From Janthinobacterium sp. ROICE36 (GTDB lineage Bacteria > Pseudomonadota > Gammaproteobacteria > Burkholderiales > Burkholderiaceae_D): a stretch of DNA of 64,000 nucleotides. The notes under the pieces are model-generated. The model did not search any database, was not told the DNA's origin, and saw only the letters and a list, made by a program, of their open reading frames with translations. Positions 45,824 to 54,691 of this stretch are shown here, piece after piece (within the stretch, counting starts at the first letter, position 1; each line of letters starts with the position of its first letter). The stretch is taken from positions 62,001-126,000 of the forward strand of contig NZ_PEBS01000001.1 of assembly GCF_002869965.1 (NCBI RefSeq), read 5' to 3'. The translations under genes and the position numbers were made by a program.

Positions 45824-48178
45824 ATGTCCACACAAACCAATTTATTTGACGATGCCCAGCCTGAGCCTATCGAGCCGGATGAACCGGTATTCGACGGCGA
45901 AGCGCTGACCCTCTCTACCTTCGCCGAGCGCGCCTATCTCGATTACGCCATCTCGGTGGTCAAGGGCCGCGCCCTGCCCGACGTATGCGATGGCCAGAAA
46001 CCCGTGCAGCGCCGCATCCTGTATGCGATGAATGAGCTGGGACTCAATTCCACGGCGAAGCCGCGCAAATCGGCGGCCGTGGTCGGCGACGTGCTGGGCA
46101 AGCTGCATCCGCACGGCGACCAATCCGTGTATGACGCGCTGGTGCGCATGGCGCAGGATTTCTCGCTGCGCTACCCGCTGATCGATGGCCAGGGCAACTT
46201 CGGCTCGCGCGATGGCGATGGCGCCGCGGCCATGCGCTACACGGAAGCGCGTTTGACGCCGATCGCCAAGCTGCTGATGGATGAAATCGGCATGGGCACG
46301 GTAGACTTCCAGCCCAACTACGACGGTTCGACGGAAGAACCGAAGCTGCTGCCAGCGCGCCTGCCGATGGTGCTGCTGAATGGCGCCTCCGGCATCGCCG
46401 TCGGCCTGGCCACGGAAATTCCGTCGCACAACCTGGCGGAAGTGGCGAAAGCGGCTGTCGCCCTGATCCGCGATCCGAAGATGACGCACGCCGAGCTGAT
46501 GGCCATCATTCCCGGCCCCGACTTCCCTGGCGGCGGCCAGATCATCACGCCGCCCTCGCAAATCCAGGACATGTACGCGAGCGGGCGTGGCAGCATGAAG
46601 GTACGCGCGCGCTGGAAGATCGAAGAGCTGGCGCGCGGCCAATGGCAAGCCGTCGTGACGGAACTGCCGCCCGGTACCTCGTCGCAAAAGGTACTGGAAG
46701 AAATCGAAGAACTGACGAATCCGAAGATCAAGCTGGGCAAGAAGGCGCTATCGCCGGACCAGGTGACCCTGAAGGCGCTGATCCTCAATTCGCTCGACAC
46801 CATCCGCGACGAATCAGGCCGCGCCGCGCCCGTGCGCCTGGTGTTCGAACCGAAGTCAAAGAATCAGGACCAGACGGAATTCATGCTGATGCTGCTGGCG
46901 CACACCTCGCTGGAATCGTCGACCTCGATCAACCTGGTGATGATAGGCGGCGATGGCCGTCCGCGCCAAAAAGGCCTGGGCGACATCCTGCGCGAGTGGA
47001 TCGATTTCCGCTTCGAGACCGTCACGCGCCGCACCAGCTACAAACTGGGCAAGGTCAAGGACCGCATCCATATCCTGGAAGGACGCGAAGCGATCCTGCT
47101 CAATATCGACAAGGTGATCCAGATCATCCGCAATTCGGATGAGCCGAAAACGGCCCTGATCGAGGCATTCAAACTGTCGGAGCGCCAGGCCGACGACATC
47201 CTGGAAATCCGCTTGCGCCAGCTGGCGCGTTTGGAAACGATCAAGATCCAGCAGGAACTGGCCGAGCTGCGCAAGGAAGAAAAGTCGCTGCAAGACCTGC
47301 TCGACAATCCGGGTTCGATGAAGCGCGCCATCATCCGCGAGATCGAAGCGGACGCCAAGCAGTTCGGCGATGCGCGCCGTACCCTGATCGAGGAAGCGCA
47401 AAAAGCCGTGGCTGAACAAAAAGTGGTCGATGAACCGGTCACCGTCATCATTTCGGAAAAAGGCTGGGTGCGCGCACGCACCGGTATCGGCCATGATGCG
47501 GCGCAATTCACCTTCAAGGCAGGCGACACCATGCATGGCGCCTTCGAATGCCGCACGGTCGACACCCTGCTGGGCTTTGGCAACAATGGCAAGATTTACT
47601 CGGTTCCCGTCTCGGCCCTGCCCAACGCGCGTGGCGACGGTGTGCCGATCACCACCTTGTGCGACCTGAGCGGCGGCACGCCTGGCAACGCCGTGCGCAT
47701 CCTGCACTACTTTGCGAGCAATGGCGCCACCAACTTGCTGCTGGCGTCGAGCGCCGGCTACGGCTTCATCGCCAAGGCGGGCGACATGAGCAGCCGCCTG
47801 AAAGGCGGCAAGGCCTTCATCACCCTGGACGACGGTGATGTGCCCTTGGCGCCGAAGGTCATCCCCGAGACGGCCAGCGCCCTGGCCTGTTTGACGGAAG
47901 GCGCGCGCCTGCTGGTGTTTGGCCTCGATGAAATGAAAACCCTGTCCAAGGGCGGCACCGGGGTCAAGTTGATCGACCTGGACGCCAAGGACAAGCTGCT
48001 GGCCGTGCAGCCGATCACCCAGCGCGGCGTGGTGGTTTCGGGCATCGGCCGGGCCGCGAAACCGCAGGATGCATCGCTCGGTGCCACGGCCCTGGCCGAG
48101 CACTTCGGCAAGCGCGCGAAGAAGGGCAAGGCGCTGGCGGCCAAGCTGAAACCGGTCTCGATGGCAGCCATCGGCTGA
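45824..48178 (+). CDS. parC: DNA topoisomerase IV subunit A
   Basis: 784 aa. GyrA/ParC core with [21 protein letters not shown] segment [17 protein letters not shown], and catalytic Tyr139 in [12 protein letters not shown]. The coiled-coil region (~420-480) has [20 protein letters not shown]. The short C-terminal beta-propeller lacks a GyrA box, as in ParC. Ser and Asp at the quinolone-target positions look wild-type. It cuts and rejoins DNA during decatenation with ParE. It lies 48 bases after the J-protein gene and ends in a strong terminator. Confidence 0.96.
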   Translation: MSTQTNLFDDAQPEPIEPDEPVFDGEALTLSTFAERAYLDYAISVVKGRALPDVCDGQKPVQRRILYAMNELGLNSTAKPRKSAAVVGDVLGKLHPHGDQSVYDALVRMAQDFSLRYPLIDGQGNFGSRDGDGAAAMRYTEARLTPIAKLLMDEIGMGTVDFQPNYDGSTEEPKLLPARLPMVLLNGASGIAVGLATEIPSHNLAEVAKAAVALIRDPKMTHAELMAIIPGPDFPGGGQIITPPSQIQDMYASGRGSMKVRARWKIEELARGQWQAVVTELPPGTSSQKVLEEIEELTNPKIKLGKKALSPDQVTLKALILNSLDTIRDESGRAAPVRLVFEPKSKNQDQTEFMLMLLAHTSLESSTSINLVMIGGDGRPRQKGLGDILREWIDFRFETVTRRTSYKLGKVKDRIHILEGREAILLNIDKVIQIIRNSDEPKTALIEAFKLSERQADDILEIRLRQLARLETIKIQQELAELRKEEKSLQDLLDNPGSMKRAIIREIEADAKQFGDARRTLIEEAQKAVAEQKVVDEPVTVIISEKGWVRARTGIGHDAAQFTFKAGDTMHGAFECRTVDTLLGFGNNGKIYSVPVSALPNARGDGVPITTLCDLSGGTPGNAVRILHYFASNGATNLLLASSAGYGFIAKAGDMSSRLKGGKAFITLDDGDVPLAPKVIPETASALACLTEGARLLVFGLDEMKTLSKGGTGVKLIDLDAKDKLLAVQPITQRGVVVSGIGRAAKPQDASLGATALAEHFGKRAKKGKALAAKLKPVSMAAIG

Positions 48179-48198
48179 GCGTCATCAATCCATACGGG

Positions 48199-48224
48199 AA
48201 GACAGGTTCGCCTGTCTTTTTTTT
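48199..48224 (+). terminator. Terminator of the parE-parC operon
   Basis: AAGACAGG-TTCG-CCTGTCTT stem (48199-48218) is followed by a run of eight T (48217-48224). It lies 20 bases after parC. Confidence 0.9.
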
Positions 48225-48336
48225 CGCCCATCGCCGCCTACCGGCACAGGAAAAAATAATTTTACAGATACTTCCTGCGTTCCCGTTATCCCTGCAGGCA
48301 TGCCACCGGCATGCTGCCACAGCCAGGAGAACAGGT

Positions 48337-48378
48337 ATGAGCAACAACGATACAGGCAGGCTGCCATGCAGCGCCTGA
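48337..48378 (+). other. Possible 13-codon leader ORF overlapping the HTH gene
   Basis: ATG with AGGAGAACAGG upstream opens MSNNDTGRLPCSA and stops at 48378, over the start (48366) of the HTH gene in another frame. It could couple or limit translation of that gene. Confidence 0.35.
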
Positions 48379-48554
48379 CCCCGGCCGAGAGGCTGGTAGC
48401 GACCATGGCGGCCGAAGGCTTGCCGTATAAAAGCATCGCCAGGGAACTGCGCAAGTCGCCAGCCACCGTCCGCAACCAGCTGCATGCGATTTACCAGAAA
48501 CTCGGCGTGGGCAACCGCACGGCGCTCGCCTGCAAGCTGTGCGGCAAGCCTTAA
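48366..48554 (+). CDS. Small LuxR-type HTH protein
   Basis: 62 aa, hardly more than a LuxR/GerE DNA-binding domain: LTPAERLVATMAAEGLPYKS, IARELRKSPATVRNQLHAIY, QKLGVGNRTALACKL. No receiver or sensing domain. It may act as a stand-alone DNA-binding regulator. The start at 48366 begins directly at the domain, with AGGCAGG upstream; a longer frame to 48300 exists but is less likely. Confidence 0.72.
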   Translation: MQRLTPAERLVATMAAEGLPYKSIARELRKSPATVRNQLHAIYQKLGVGNRTALACKLCGKP

Positions 48555-48919
48555 CGCCGCGACAGGCGCAGCACGTCGGGCGTCGCTTCGACGATGTCGA
48601 TCACCTCTTGCGGACCCGGCGCGCCAGCCAGTGCATAGCGCCCCATGCCCAGGGGAAGCAAGCGGGTAAGCGGGCCGGCACGGGGACGGTCATCGGGGCC
48701 GGGCGACAGGCTGGTCATGCTCGCCTCCCCTCCTTCCATGCTCCCGGTACCGACACCAAACTCCAGAACCTTGCGCCCCTTGCGGCTGGGCGGAAAGGCG
48801 AACGTGGTCGTGGGCCGGTACACCTCGATACCGTCTGCATCCTCTTCGAAGGAATGCGTCCAGCTACCGCTGGGCAATGCCATCGTCATGCCGTGCATAC
48901 CGCCTCCCGTTCGATACAT
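48551..48919 (-). CDS. Unknown small protein beside the metalloprotease gene
   Basis: 122 aa from ATG 48919 (GTG 48934 would overlap the upstream stop). Not recognised. It has a lipocalin-like beta-rich look (GSWTHSFEEDADGIEVYRPT, GRYALAGAP, EVIDIVEATPDVLRLSRR) with a SPGPDDRPRAG loop, without signal peptide. It ends four bases into the HTH gene (convergent). It follows the metalloprotease gene by six bases, so the two may share a transcript. Confidence 0.6.
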   Translation of the reverse strand: MYRTGGGMHGMTMALPSGSWTHSFEEDADGIEVYRPTTTFAFPPSRKGRKVLEFGVGTGSMEGGEASMTSLSPGPDDRPRAGPLTRLLPLGMGRYALAGAPGPQEVIDIVEATPDVLRLSRR

Positions 48920-48924
48920 TGACG

Positions 48925-51183
48925 TCAGAAACACGATACCACGCCGCCCAGGCTTTCATAGCCGCGCACGGAGGGCGACCAGGCCGTGCCGTTCCACGCC
49001 TTGTGGAACAGGGCGCCATTCGTCCCCGTGACAAACACGTCGAGGCGGTTCGCCGCCCAGGCCGTGGCGCGCGGCCGCGAAGTGCACACGCCGCCCAGGT
49101 TTTCAAAGCCCGTCACGGATGGCGACCAGACGGATCCGTTCCATGCCTTGTGGTACAGGGCGCTGTCCGTGCCGATGACGAACAGGTCGAGCCGCTTGGG
49201 CGCCCACGACACGGCTTCCACCTCGCCCAAGCATATACCGCCCAGGCGCTCGAAGCCGTCGATGGACGGCCCCCATTTGGCGCCATCCCACCATTTATGG
49301 TATAGCGCGCCATCGGTGCCCGTGACAAACACATCGAGTCGGTTCGGTCCCCACGCCACCGCCTTCGGCGACGAGGTGCAGATGCCGCCCAGGCGCTCAT
49401 AGCCAGTCAGCGACGGTCCCCAGGCCGTGCCGTTCCACCATTTATGATACAGCGCACGGTCGGAACCAATGACGAAGACGTCCAGGCGGTTCGGCCCCCA
49501 CGCCACGGCTTCCGGCTGCTCCAGGCAGATACCGCCCATGGCTTCGTAGCCCGTCAGCGATGGCCCCCAGGCGGAACCGTTCCACCACTTGTGATACAGG
49601 CAGCGGTCCGTGCCGACGACAAACACGTCGAGACGGTTCGGCCCCCAGGCCACGGCGCGGGGATCTCCCACACACAGCCCGCCCATCGCTTCATAGCCGG
49701 TCAGCGACGGCCCCCAGGCCGTGCCATTCCACCACTTGTGGAACAAGCCGCTGTCGGTATCCGTGACGAACACGTCGAGCCGGTCCGGTGCCCACGACAC
49801 CACCTGCGGCGCACTGGTACAGATGCCACCCTGCCCTTCGAAGCCGGTGACGGACGGCGCCCAGGCCGTGCCATTCCATGCCTTGTGGTACAGCGCGAGG
49901 TCCGTACCCAGCACGAAGACGTCGAGGCGCTGCGCGCCCCAGGCCACGACGGGAGAAGAACTCGGGCGCGGCGTGGCGCCAGTGCCTCCCGTCGCGGTGC
50001 CGATGCTGGCGCGCGGACCATCGAGACAGGCCTGCATGCGCGCCACCTGGCCAGCGGTGAACATGAACATGGCGGGATCGTCGACATAATCCATGTAGTT
50101 CATGAACAGGTCGCCATTCGGTCCGTTGCTGCAGGAAACATGCGGGAACGATGGCTGGCCCGTGTTCGGCCCGCCTTGATTCGGCGTGTCGGCCACATTG
50201 TCCGAGCCCGAGCACCCCGTGCCGTCATCGCCCCAGATATGGTTCAGGTTCAGCCAGTGGCCGATTTCATGCGTGGCCGTGCGTCCCAGGTGGAACGGTG
50301 GCGCGGCCGTGCCAGTCGTGCCGAAGGCCGATTGCAGAATCACCACGCCGTCGGTGGCGGCCGGGCCGCCGGGAAATTGCGCGTAGCCCAGCAAGCCGCC
50401 ACCCAGCTGGCACGCCCAGATATTCAGGTAACTGTCGGCCGGCCAGGCATCCATGCCGCCCGTCGCCTGCGACTTCACGGCATCGTCGGCGCCAAACGAT
50501 GCCACCGTCGTCTGGCGCCGCTCGATGCCGCTGGTCGCCGCGCCATGCGGATCGATCGTGGCCAGCGCAAACTCCACGTGCGCATCGGCCGTCAGCGGCA
50601 GGAACGGTGCCGGCGTGCTGTTCACATCCGGATTGACGCGCCGGAAATCCCGGTTCAACACATCGATCTGGCTGGCGATCTGCGCATCCGAAATATTCTG
50701 CGCGGCCGTATTCCACACCACGTGCACCACCACCGGTATCTGCGTCACGCCGGAACGGCTGGCAATGTCGCTGTCACCCTCGTAGAGTCCGGCCAGGTTT
50801 TCAATATCGGCGCGCACGCTCGCATAGGAAGGATCTTCGCTCAGCAGGCGGCGATGCACGTCCATCGTGGCGCAGGTGCGTGTCTGCGGCGTGCCGCCAC
50901 CCTGTCCCCCATTACCGCCGCCCATGCCGCCCCCGCCACCATCGCGGTCGCCACTCATGCCGCCGCCAGGCATGCTCCAGGCGGCAGGAGTGGCGCCAGC
51001 ATCGGTGGCGGCCTGGTCGGCATACGACATGCCCAGGCGGGTCCCGGACATGGCATCGCTGCCTGCCACGCCAGCGTCGGCCCGTACGTCGCCCTCGACC
51101 GGCATCGCCTGCATGGAAGACATGGCAGGCATACCTACCGCCGAACCGGTGGCCGGTGATTTTTTCGTTTTAGCGGTGCTCAT
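48925..51183 (-). CDS. M43-type zinc metalloprotease fused to a seven-repeat lectin-like propeller
   Basis: 752 aa in three parts. Residues 1-~105 are Met/Ala/Gly-rich low complexity without a standard Sec signal, so the export route is unclear. Residues ~110-400 are an M43/pappalysin-like protease: Zn motif [11 protein letters not shown] (H305, E306, H309, H315) and the Met-turn region [17 protein letters not shown]. Residues 411-752 are seven 48-49-aa repeats of the form [20 protein letters not shown], KWWNGxxWGPSLxGYExLGG, like the PLL/PHL sugar-binding propellers. It probably binds glycans and cuts proteins outside the cell; substrates unknown. Confidence 0.85.
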   Translation of the reverse strand: MSTAKTKKSPATGSAVGMPAMSSMQAMPVEGDVRADAGVAGSDAMSGTRLGMSYADQAATDAGATPAAWSMPGGGMSGDRDGGGGGMGGGNGGQGGGTPQTRTCATMDVHRRLLSEDPSYASVRADIENLAGLYEGDSDIASRSGVTQIPVVVHVVWNTAAQNISDAQIASQIDVLNRDFRRVNPDVNSTPAPFLPLTADAHVEFALATIDPHGAATSGIERRQTTVASFGADDAVKSQATGGMDAWPADSYLNIWACQLGGGLLGYAQFPGGPAATDGVVILQSAFGTTGTAAPPFHLGRTATHEIGHWLNLNHIWGDDGTGCSGSDNVADTPNQGGPNTGQPSFPHVSCSNGPNGDLFMNYMDYVDDPAMFMFTAGQVARMQACLDGPRASIGTATGGTGATPRPSSSPVVAWGAQRLDVFVLGTDLALYHKAWNGTAWAPSVTGFEGQGGICTSAPQVVSWAPDRLDVFVTDTDSGLFHKWWNGTAWGPSLTGYEAMGGLCVGDPRAVAWGPNRLDVFVVGTDRCLYHKWWNGSAWGPSLTGYEAMGGICLEQPEAVAWGPNRLDVFVIGSDRALYHKWWNGTAWGPSLTGYERLGGICTSSPKAVAWGPNRLDVFVTGTDGALYHKWWDGAKWGPSIDGFERLGGICLGEVEAVSWAPKRLDLFVIGTDSALYHKAWNGSVWSPSVTGFENLGGVCTSRPRATAWAANRLDVFVTGTNGALFHKAWNGTAWSPSVRGYESLGGVVSCF
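48928..49953 (-). repeat. Seven tandem coding repeats (lectin propeller)
   Basis: Seven in-frame units of ~147 bases encode near-identical blades, best conserved in units 3-5 ([21 protein letters not shown]). The unit count equals one closed seven-bladed propeller. Confidence 0.9.
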
Positions 51184-51288
51184 GATGTCTCCCTTCGTCT
51201 GTTTGCCAGTTCACTATGGCACGGCGAAAAGAGGAGCATTTGCGCCAGATCAAGACTGGCAAGCGGTGGCCAAGAAAAGTGGCGGACG

Positions 51289-51315
51289 AAAAAAAAGACA
51301 GCCGAAGCTGTCTTT
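51289..51315 (-). terminator. Terminator of the Ala/Lys-rich secreted protein gene
   Basis: Minus strand AAAGACAGC-TTCG-GCTGTCTTT is followed by a T-run. It lies 34 bases after the stop at 51349. Confidence 0.88.
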
Positions 51316-51348
51316 GGGGCTTGCAGGCCGTGGCCCGTAAATAGGGAA

Positions 51349-51825
51349 TTACTTGGCGGCGGCGGCCTTGACTTCAGCGTCCGCCTTGGCCTTGGCTTCT
51401 TCCGTCTTGGTGGCGGCGATGGCCTTATCGGCGTTCGCTTCCACTTTTTCCTTGGCGACCTTGGCATCCGCTTTCACGGAGGTTTTGCCCGCTTTCGCAT
51501 CGGCCTTGGCAGCAGCCTTGTCAGCCTTGGCTTGCGCCTTCATCTTGTCTTCCGCATCGGCATCGACTACTTTGTCGTGGGCCTTGGCCTTGGTTTTGTT
51601 CGCCTTGTGCTGGGCGTCGGCTTTCTTTTCGTCAGCCTTCATTTCTGCCTTGGCGACATTGGCGTCAGCCTTGGCATCGACTTTGGCTTCCTTGTTGGCA
51701 GCCTTGTTGATGTCATGCTGCGCAGACGCCTGAGCGCTGGCAACGGCTGGGGTAACTGGCGACGTTTGCGCGATGGCAGCGGTGGCAAACAGGGTAGCGA
51801 TCAGGGCGGCGAGTAATTTGTTCAT
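51349..51825 (-). CDS. Secreted Ala/Lys-rich coiled-coil protein
   Basis: 158 aa from ATG 51825 with AAAGG upstream. Sec signal (MNKLLAALIATLFATAAIAQ). The mature part is nearly only Ala, Lys, Asp and Glu in heptad-like KADAKA repeats, predicted as one long charged helix in the periplasm. Function unknown. Similar periplasmic Ala/Lys helices occur in related genomes. Own terminator, apparently monocistronic. Confidence 0.72.
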   Translation of the reverse strand: MNKLLAALIATLFATAAIAQTSPVTPAVASAQASAQHDINKAANKEAKVDAKADANVAKAEMKADEKKADAQHKANKTKAKAHDKVVDADAEDKMKAQAKADKAAAKADAKAGKTSVKADAKVAKEKVEANADKAIAATKTEEAKAKADAEVKAAAAK

Positions 51826-52049
51826 GATGAGACCTTTCAATATGGTTTAATTTTATTCTTACTAAAGGCGGGCAAAATGTTCAAAATTTGCCAGGCATCG
51901 CGCTGTTTCTTGATGTAGCGCAATGGCATGACTTCATAGTAAAGATAACTGGCAAACCACACTGTGCGCTATCGCACTCAACGGGCACTCAACGAAAAAT
52001 ATGTGCAATTCGGCAAATTTCCCATCGGCTGCGATGGCTTGTCAGATCC

Positions 52050-53270
52050 TCATGCGCTGATGGCCAGGGCCGCATGGCGTGCTGCCACCCATTCCTCGTT
52101 GGCCGGTTCCACGCCCACCACGATGCGACTGGCATCGGTGGAAATACGGCTGGCGTTGCGCGCATTGGCCTCCGCGTCGAGCACGGGGCCGATGAAACCC
52201 AGCTCGGTGCAGATGCGCTGGCGCAGTTCGGCGCTGTGCTCGCCGATACCGGCCGTAAACACCAGCATGTCCAGCCCACCCAGCACGGCCGTCAGGGCGC
52301 CGATCTCGCGCACGATGCGGCGGATATACAGGGCCAGCGCGGCGCGGATGCGCTCGCCCGTGGCATCTTGCCGGTCCTGCTGCGCCAGCAGCACTGGCGG
52401 ATCGGCCGACACGCCGGAGACACCCAGCAAGCCCGACTCGTGATACAGCACATGCGCCACTTTTTCCAGCGACAGTTTTTCGATTTCCATCAGGTAGATC
52501 ACGGCGCCCGGATCGAGCGAACCGCAGCGCGTACCCATCATCAGGCCATCGAGCACGGAAAAGCCCATGGTCGTGGCCACGCTATGCAGGTCCTCCATGG
52601 CGCACAGGCTGGCGCCGCTGCCCAGGTGGGCGACGATGACCTTGCCGCGCGCGACAGGGCCGAAGCGCTGCTCCAGCACCAGCGACTGGTATTCGTACGA
52701 CAGGCCGTGGAAGCCGTAGCGGCGCAAGCCCCGCTCCCAGGCTTCGTAGGGCAGCGGCAGCATCTGTTCGACCTGCGGCACCGTGTGGTGAAAGGCCGTG
52801 TCGAAGCACGCCACCTGGGCAATGTCGGGCCTCGATTCCAGCAGCACCTCGATCGCCTCCAATGCAAATGGCTGGTGCAACGGCGCCAGCGGTACAAAAC
52901 TTTTCAAGTCCGCCAGCACCTTGAAATCGATGCGTACGGGAGCGAAATATTTGCTGCCGCCATGCACCACGCGATGCGCCACGGCGCGCAGCGGGCGCCC
53001 GGCCAGCTGCGCCACGACTTGCGCGCGGATGGTTTCAAGGGCTGCGTGATGCGGTTTATCCGGGTCGAGCTGCAGGGATACAGCCGGCAGGCCGCCGGCG
53101 CGGTAAGTGGCGTTTTCGCGGCCGATGCCTTCGACCTTGCCGCTCCATTGCGCCTGCTGCGGCAGCACGCCGCCGGCTTGCTCGAACAGGGCGAACTTGA
53201 TGCTCGACGAGCCGCAATTGAGCACCAGGATCAGGCTGCCGTCGGCGGCATATTGGACTGGTGCGTTCAT
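52050..53270 (-). CDS. ackA: Acetate kinase
   Basis: 406 aa. ILVLNCGSSSIKFALFE (N-terminal ATP/acetate fold), VAHRVVHGGSKYF, FDTAFHHTVP, GFHGLSYEYQSLVL, VAHLGSGASLCAM, TMGFSVLDGLMMGTRCGSLDPG and FTAGIGEHSAELR are all family signatures. It interconverts acetyl phosphate and acetate with ATP, and may also take propionyl or butyryl phosphate. ATGA overlap with the upstream MaoC-Pta gene. It is the last gene of the cluster. Confidence 0.95.
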   Translation of the reverse strand: MNAPVQYAADGSLILVLNCGSSSIKFALFEQAGGVLPQQAQWSGKVEGIGRENATYRAGGLPAVSLQLDPDKPHHAALETIRAQVVAQLAGRPLRAVAHRVVHGGSKYFAPVRIDFKVLADLKSFVPLAPLHQPFALEAIEVLLESRPDIAQVACFDTAFHHTVPQVEQMLPLPYEAWERGLRRYGFHGLSYEYQSLVLEQRFGPVARGKVIVAHLGSGASLCAMEDLHSVATTMGFSVLDGLMMGTRCGSLDPGAVIYLMEIEKLSLEKVAHVLYHESGLLGVSGVSADPPVLLAQQDRQDATGERIRAALALYIRRIVREIGALTAVLGGLDMLVFTAGIGEHSAELRQRICTELGFIGPVLDAEANARNASRISTDASRIVVGVEPANEEWVAARHAALAISA

Positions 53271-54682
53271 GGTGGCGTGCTCCGGTAATGATTGGCCAGC
53301 ATCACGGCGATGGCGCACGAGGCGATGCGGCTGGCGCGCGAATCGGCGCGGCTGGTGAGGATGACGGGGATTTTCGCGCCCAGCACGATGCCGGCGCTGT
53401 CCGCGTCGCCCATGTATTCAAGCTGCTTGGCCAGCATGTTGCCGCTTTCCAGGTCGGGCACCAGCAGGATGTCGGCGCGGCCCGCCACTTCCGAGACGAT
53501 GCCCTTGACGGTGGCGGCGGCGATCGAGACGGCATTGTCGAAGGCCAGCGGGCCATCGAGGATGGCGCCCGTGATTTGTCCACGGTCAGCCATCTTGCAC
53601 AGGGCGGCCGCGTCCAGGGTGGCCGGCATGTCCGCGTTCACCGTTTCCACGGCGGCCAGGATGGCCACGCGCGGCCTGGCCACGCCGATCACGTGCGCCA
53701 GGTCGATGGCGTTGCGCACGATGTCGGCCTTCATGGCCAGGTTCGGCGCGATATTGATGGCCGCATCCGTGATGATGAAAGGACGCGGATACGCGGGCGT
53801 CTGCATCAGGAAGCAGTGGCTGATGCGGCGCTTGGTGCGCAGGCCGGCGCTGGCGGCCAGCACGGCCGACATCAGTTCATCCGTGTGCAGGCTGCCCTTC
53901 ATCAGCGCCTCGACTTCGCCCTTGCCCGCCAGTTCGGCGCCGCGCGCGGCGGCAGCATGGCTATGCTCGACATCCTCGATGGCGATGCCGGCCAGGCTCA
54001 GGCCCGCTTCCAGCGCCACCGCTTCCAGGCGCGCGCGCGGCGCCACCAGCACGGGCGTGATCAGGCCGGCAGCATGCGCGTCGAGCGCGCCCGACAGGCT
54101 CAGTTCATCGCAGGGGTGAATCACGGCCACCCTGATCGGACCCAGCGTGCGCGCATGTTCCAGCAGGCGCCGCGTGCCGTCGCCGTTATGCAGGCGCACT
54201 TCGGGCAGGGTGGCGCGTACTCTTTCGATCTGTTCGGCGGGCGCGATCACCTGCGCCTCGCCATCGAGCACCACGGCGCCATGCTGGTTGACGCAGCGAC
54301 AGGCCAGCGTCACGTGGCGGTTACGCAGCTCGAGCGCGGTGACGGTGACGCTGATGGCCAGCGTATCACCCACGCGCACGGGCTGCAGGAAACGCAGGGT
54401 CTGGCCCGTGTAGACGGTGCCGGCGCCGGGCAGGCGCGTGCCCAGCACAGCAGAGATGAGGGCAGCGCCCCACATGCCGTGCGCGATGACGCCCTGGTAG
54501 CGGCTGGAGGCGGCAAATTCGGCATCCAGGTGCTGTGGATTGTCATCGCCCGACATCACCGCGAACAGGGCGATATCATCCATGCTCAGGGTGCGCGTGA
54601 TGCTGGCAGTGTCGCCGATGGCGATCTGGTCGAAGGTGCGGTTACGCACGATATGCAAATCATCGTCTTGGATAGTAGTCAT
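53267..54682 (-). CDS. MaoC-dehydratase / phosphotransacylase fusion
   Basis: 471 aa. N-terminal hot-dog MaoC domain (~15-150) with active Asp/His in FAVMSGDDNPQHLDAEFA and GVIAHGMWGAALISAVLGT. C-terminal phosphate acyltransferase (~165-470) with ALMKGSLHTDELMSAVL, PFIITDAAINIAP, LDGPLAFDNAVS and LVPDLESGNMLAKQL. Fusions of this kind are annotated as bifunctional enoyl-CoA hydratase/phosphate acetyltransferase. It may hydrate an enoyl-CoA and turn acyl-CoA to acyl phosphate for AckA. Overlaps ackA; nine bases after the DUF3141 gene. Confidence 0.92.
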   Translation of the reverse strand: MTTIQDDDLHIVRNRTFDQIAIGDTASITRTLSMDDIALFAVMSGDDNPQHLDAEFAASSRYQGVIAHGMWGAALISAVLGTRLPGAGTVYTGQTLRFLQPVRVGDTLAISVTVTALELRNRHVTLACRCVNQHGAVVLDGEAQVIAPAEQIERVRATLPEVRLHNGDGTRRLLEHARTLGPIRVAVIHPCDELSLSGALDAHAAGLITPVLVAPRARLEAVALEAGLSLAGIAIEDVEHSHAAAARGAELAGKGEVEALMKGSLHTDELMSAVLAASAGLRTKRRISHCFLMQTPAYPRPFIITDAAINIAPNLAMKADIVRNAIDLAHVIGVARPRVAILAAVETVNADMPATLDAAALCKMADRGQITGAILDGPLAFDNAVSIAAATVKGIVSEVAGRADILLVPDLESGNMLAKQLEYMGDADSAGIVLGAKIPVILTSRADSRASRIASCAIAVMLANHYRSTPP

Positions 54683-54691
54683 CTTGGTCTT

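Noticed and set aside
48928..49953. CRISPR or satellite repeat
   Set aside because: The periodicity (~147 bases) is in-frame protein repeats of a propeller, not short repeats with unique spacers.
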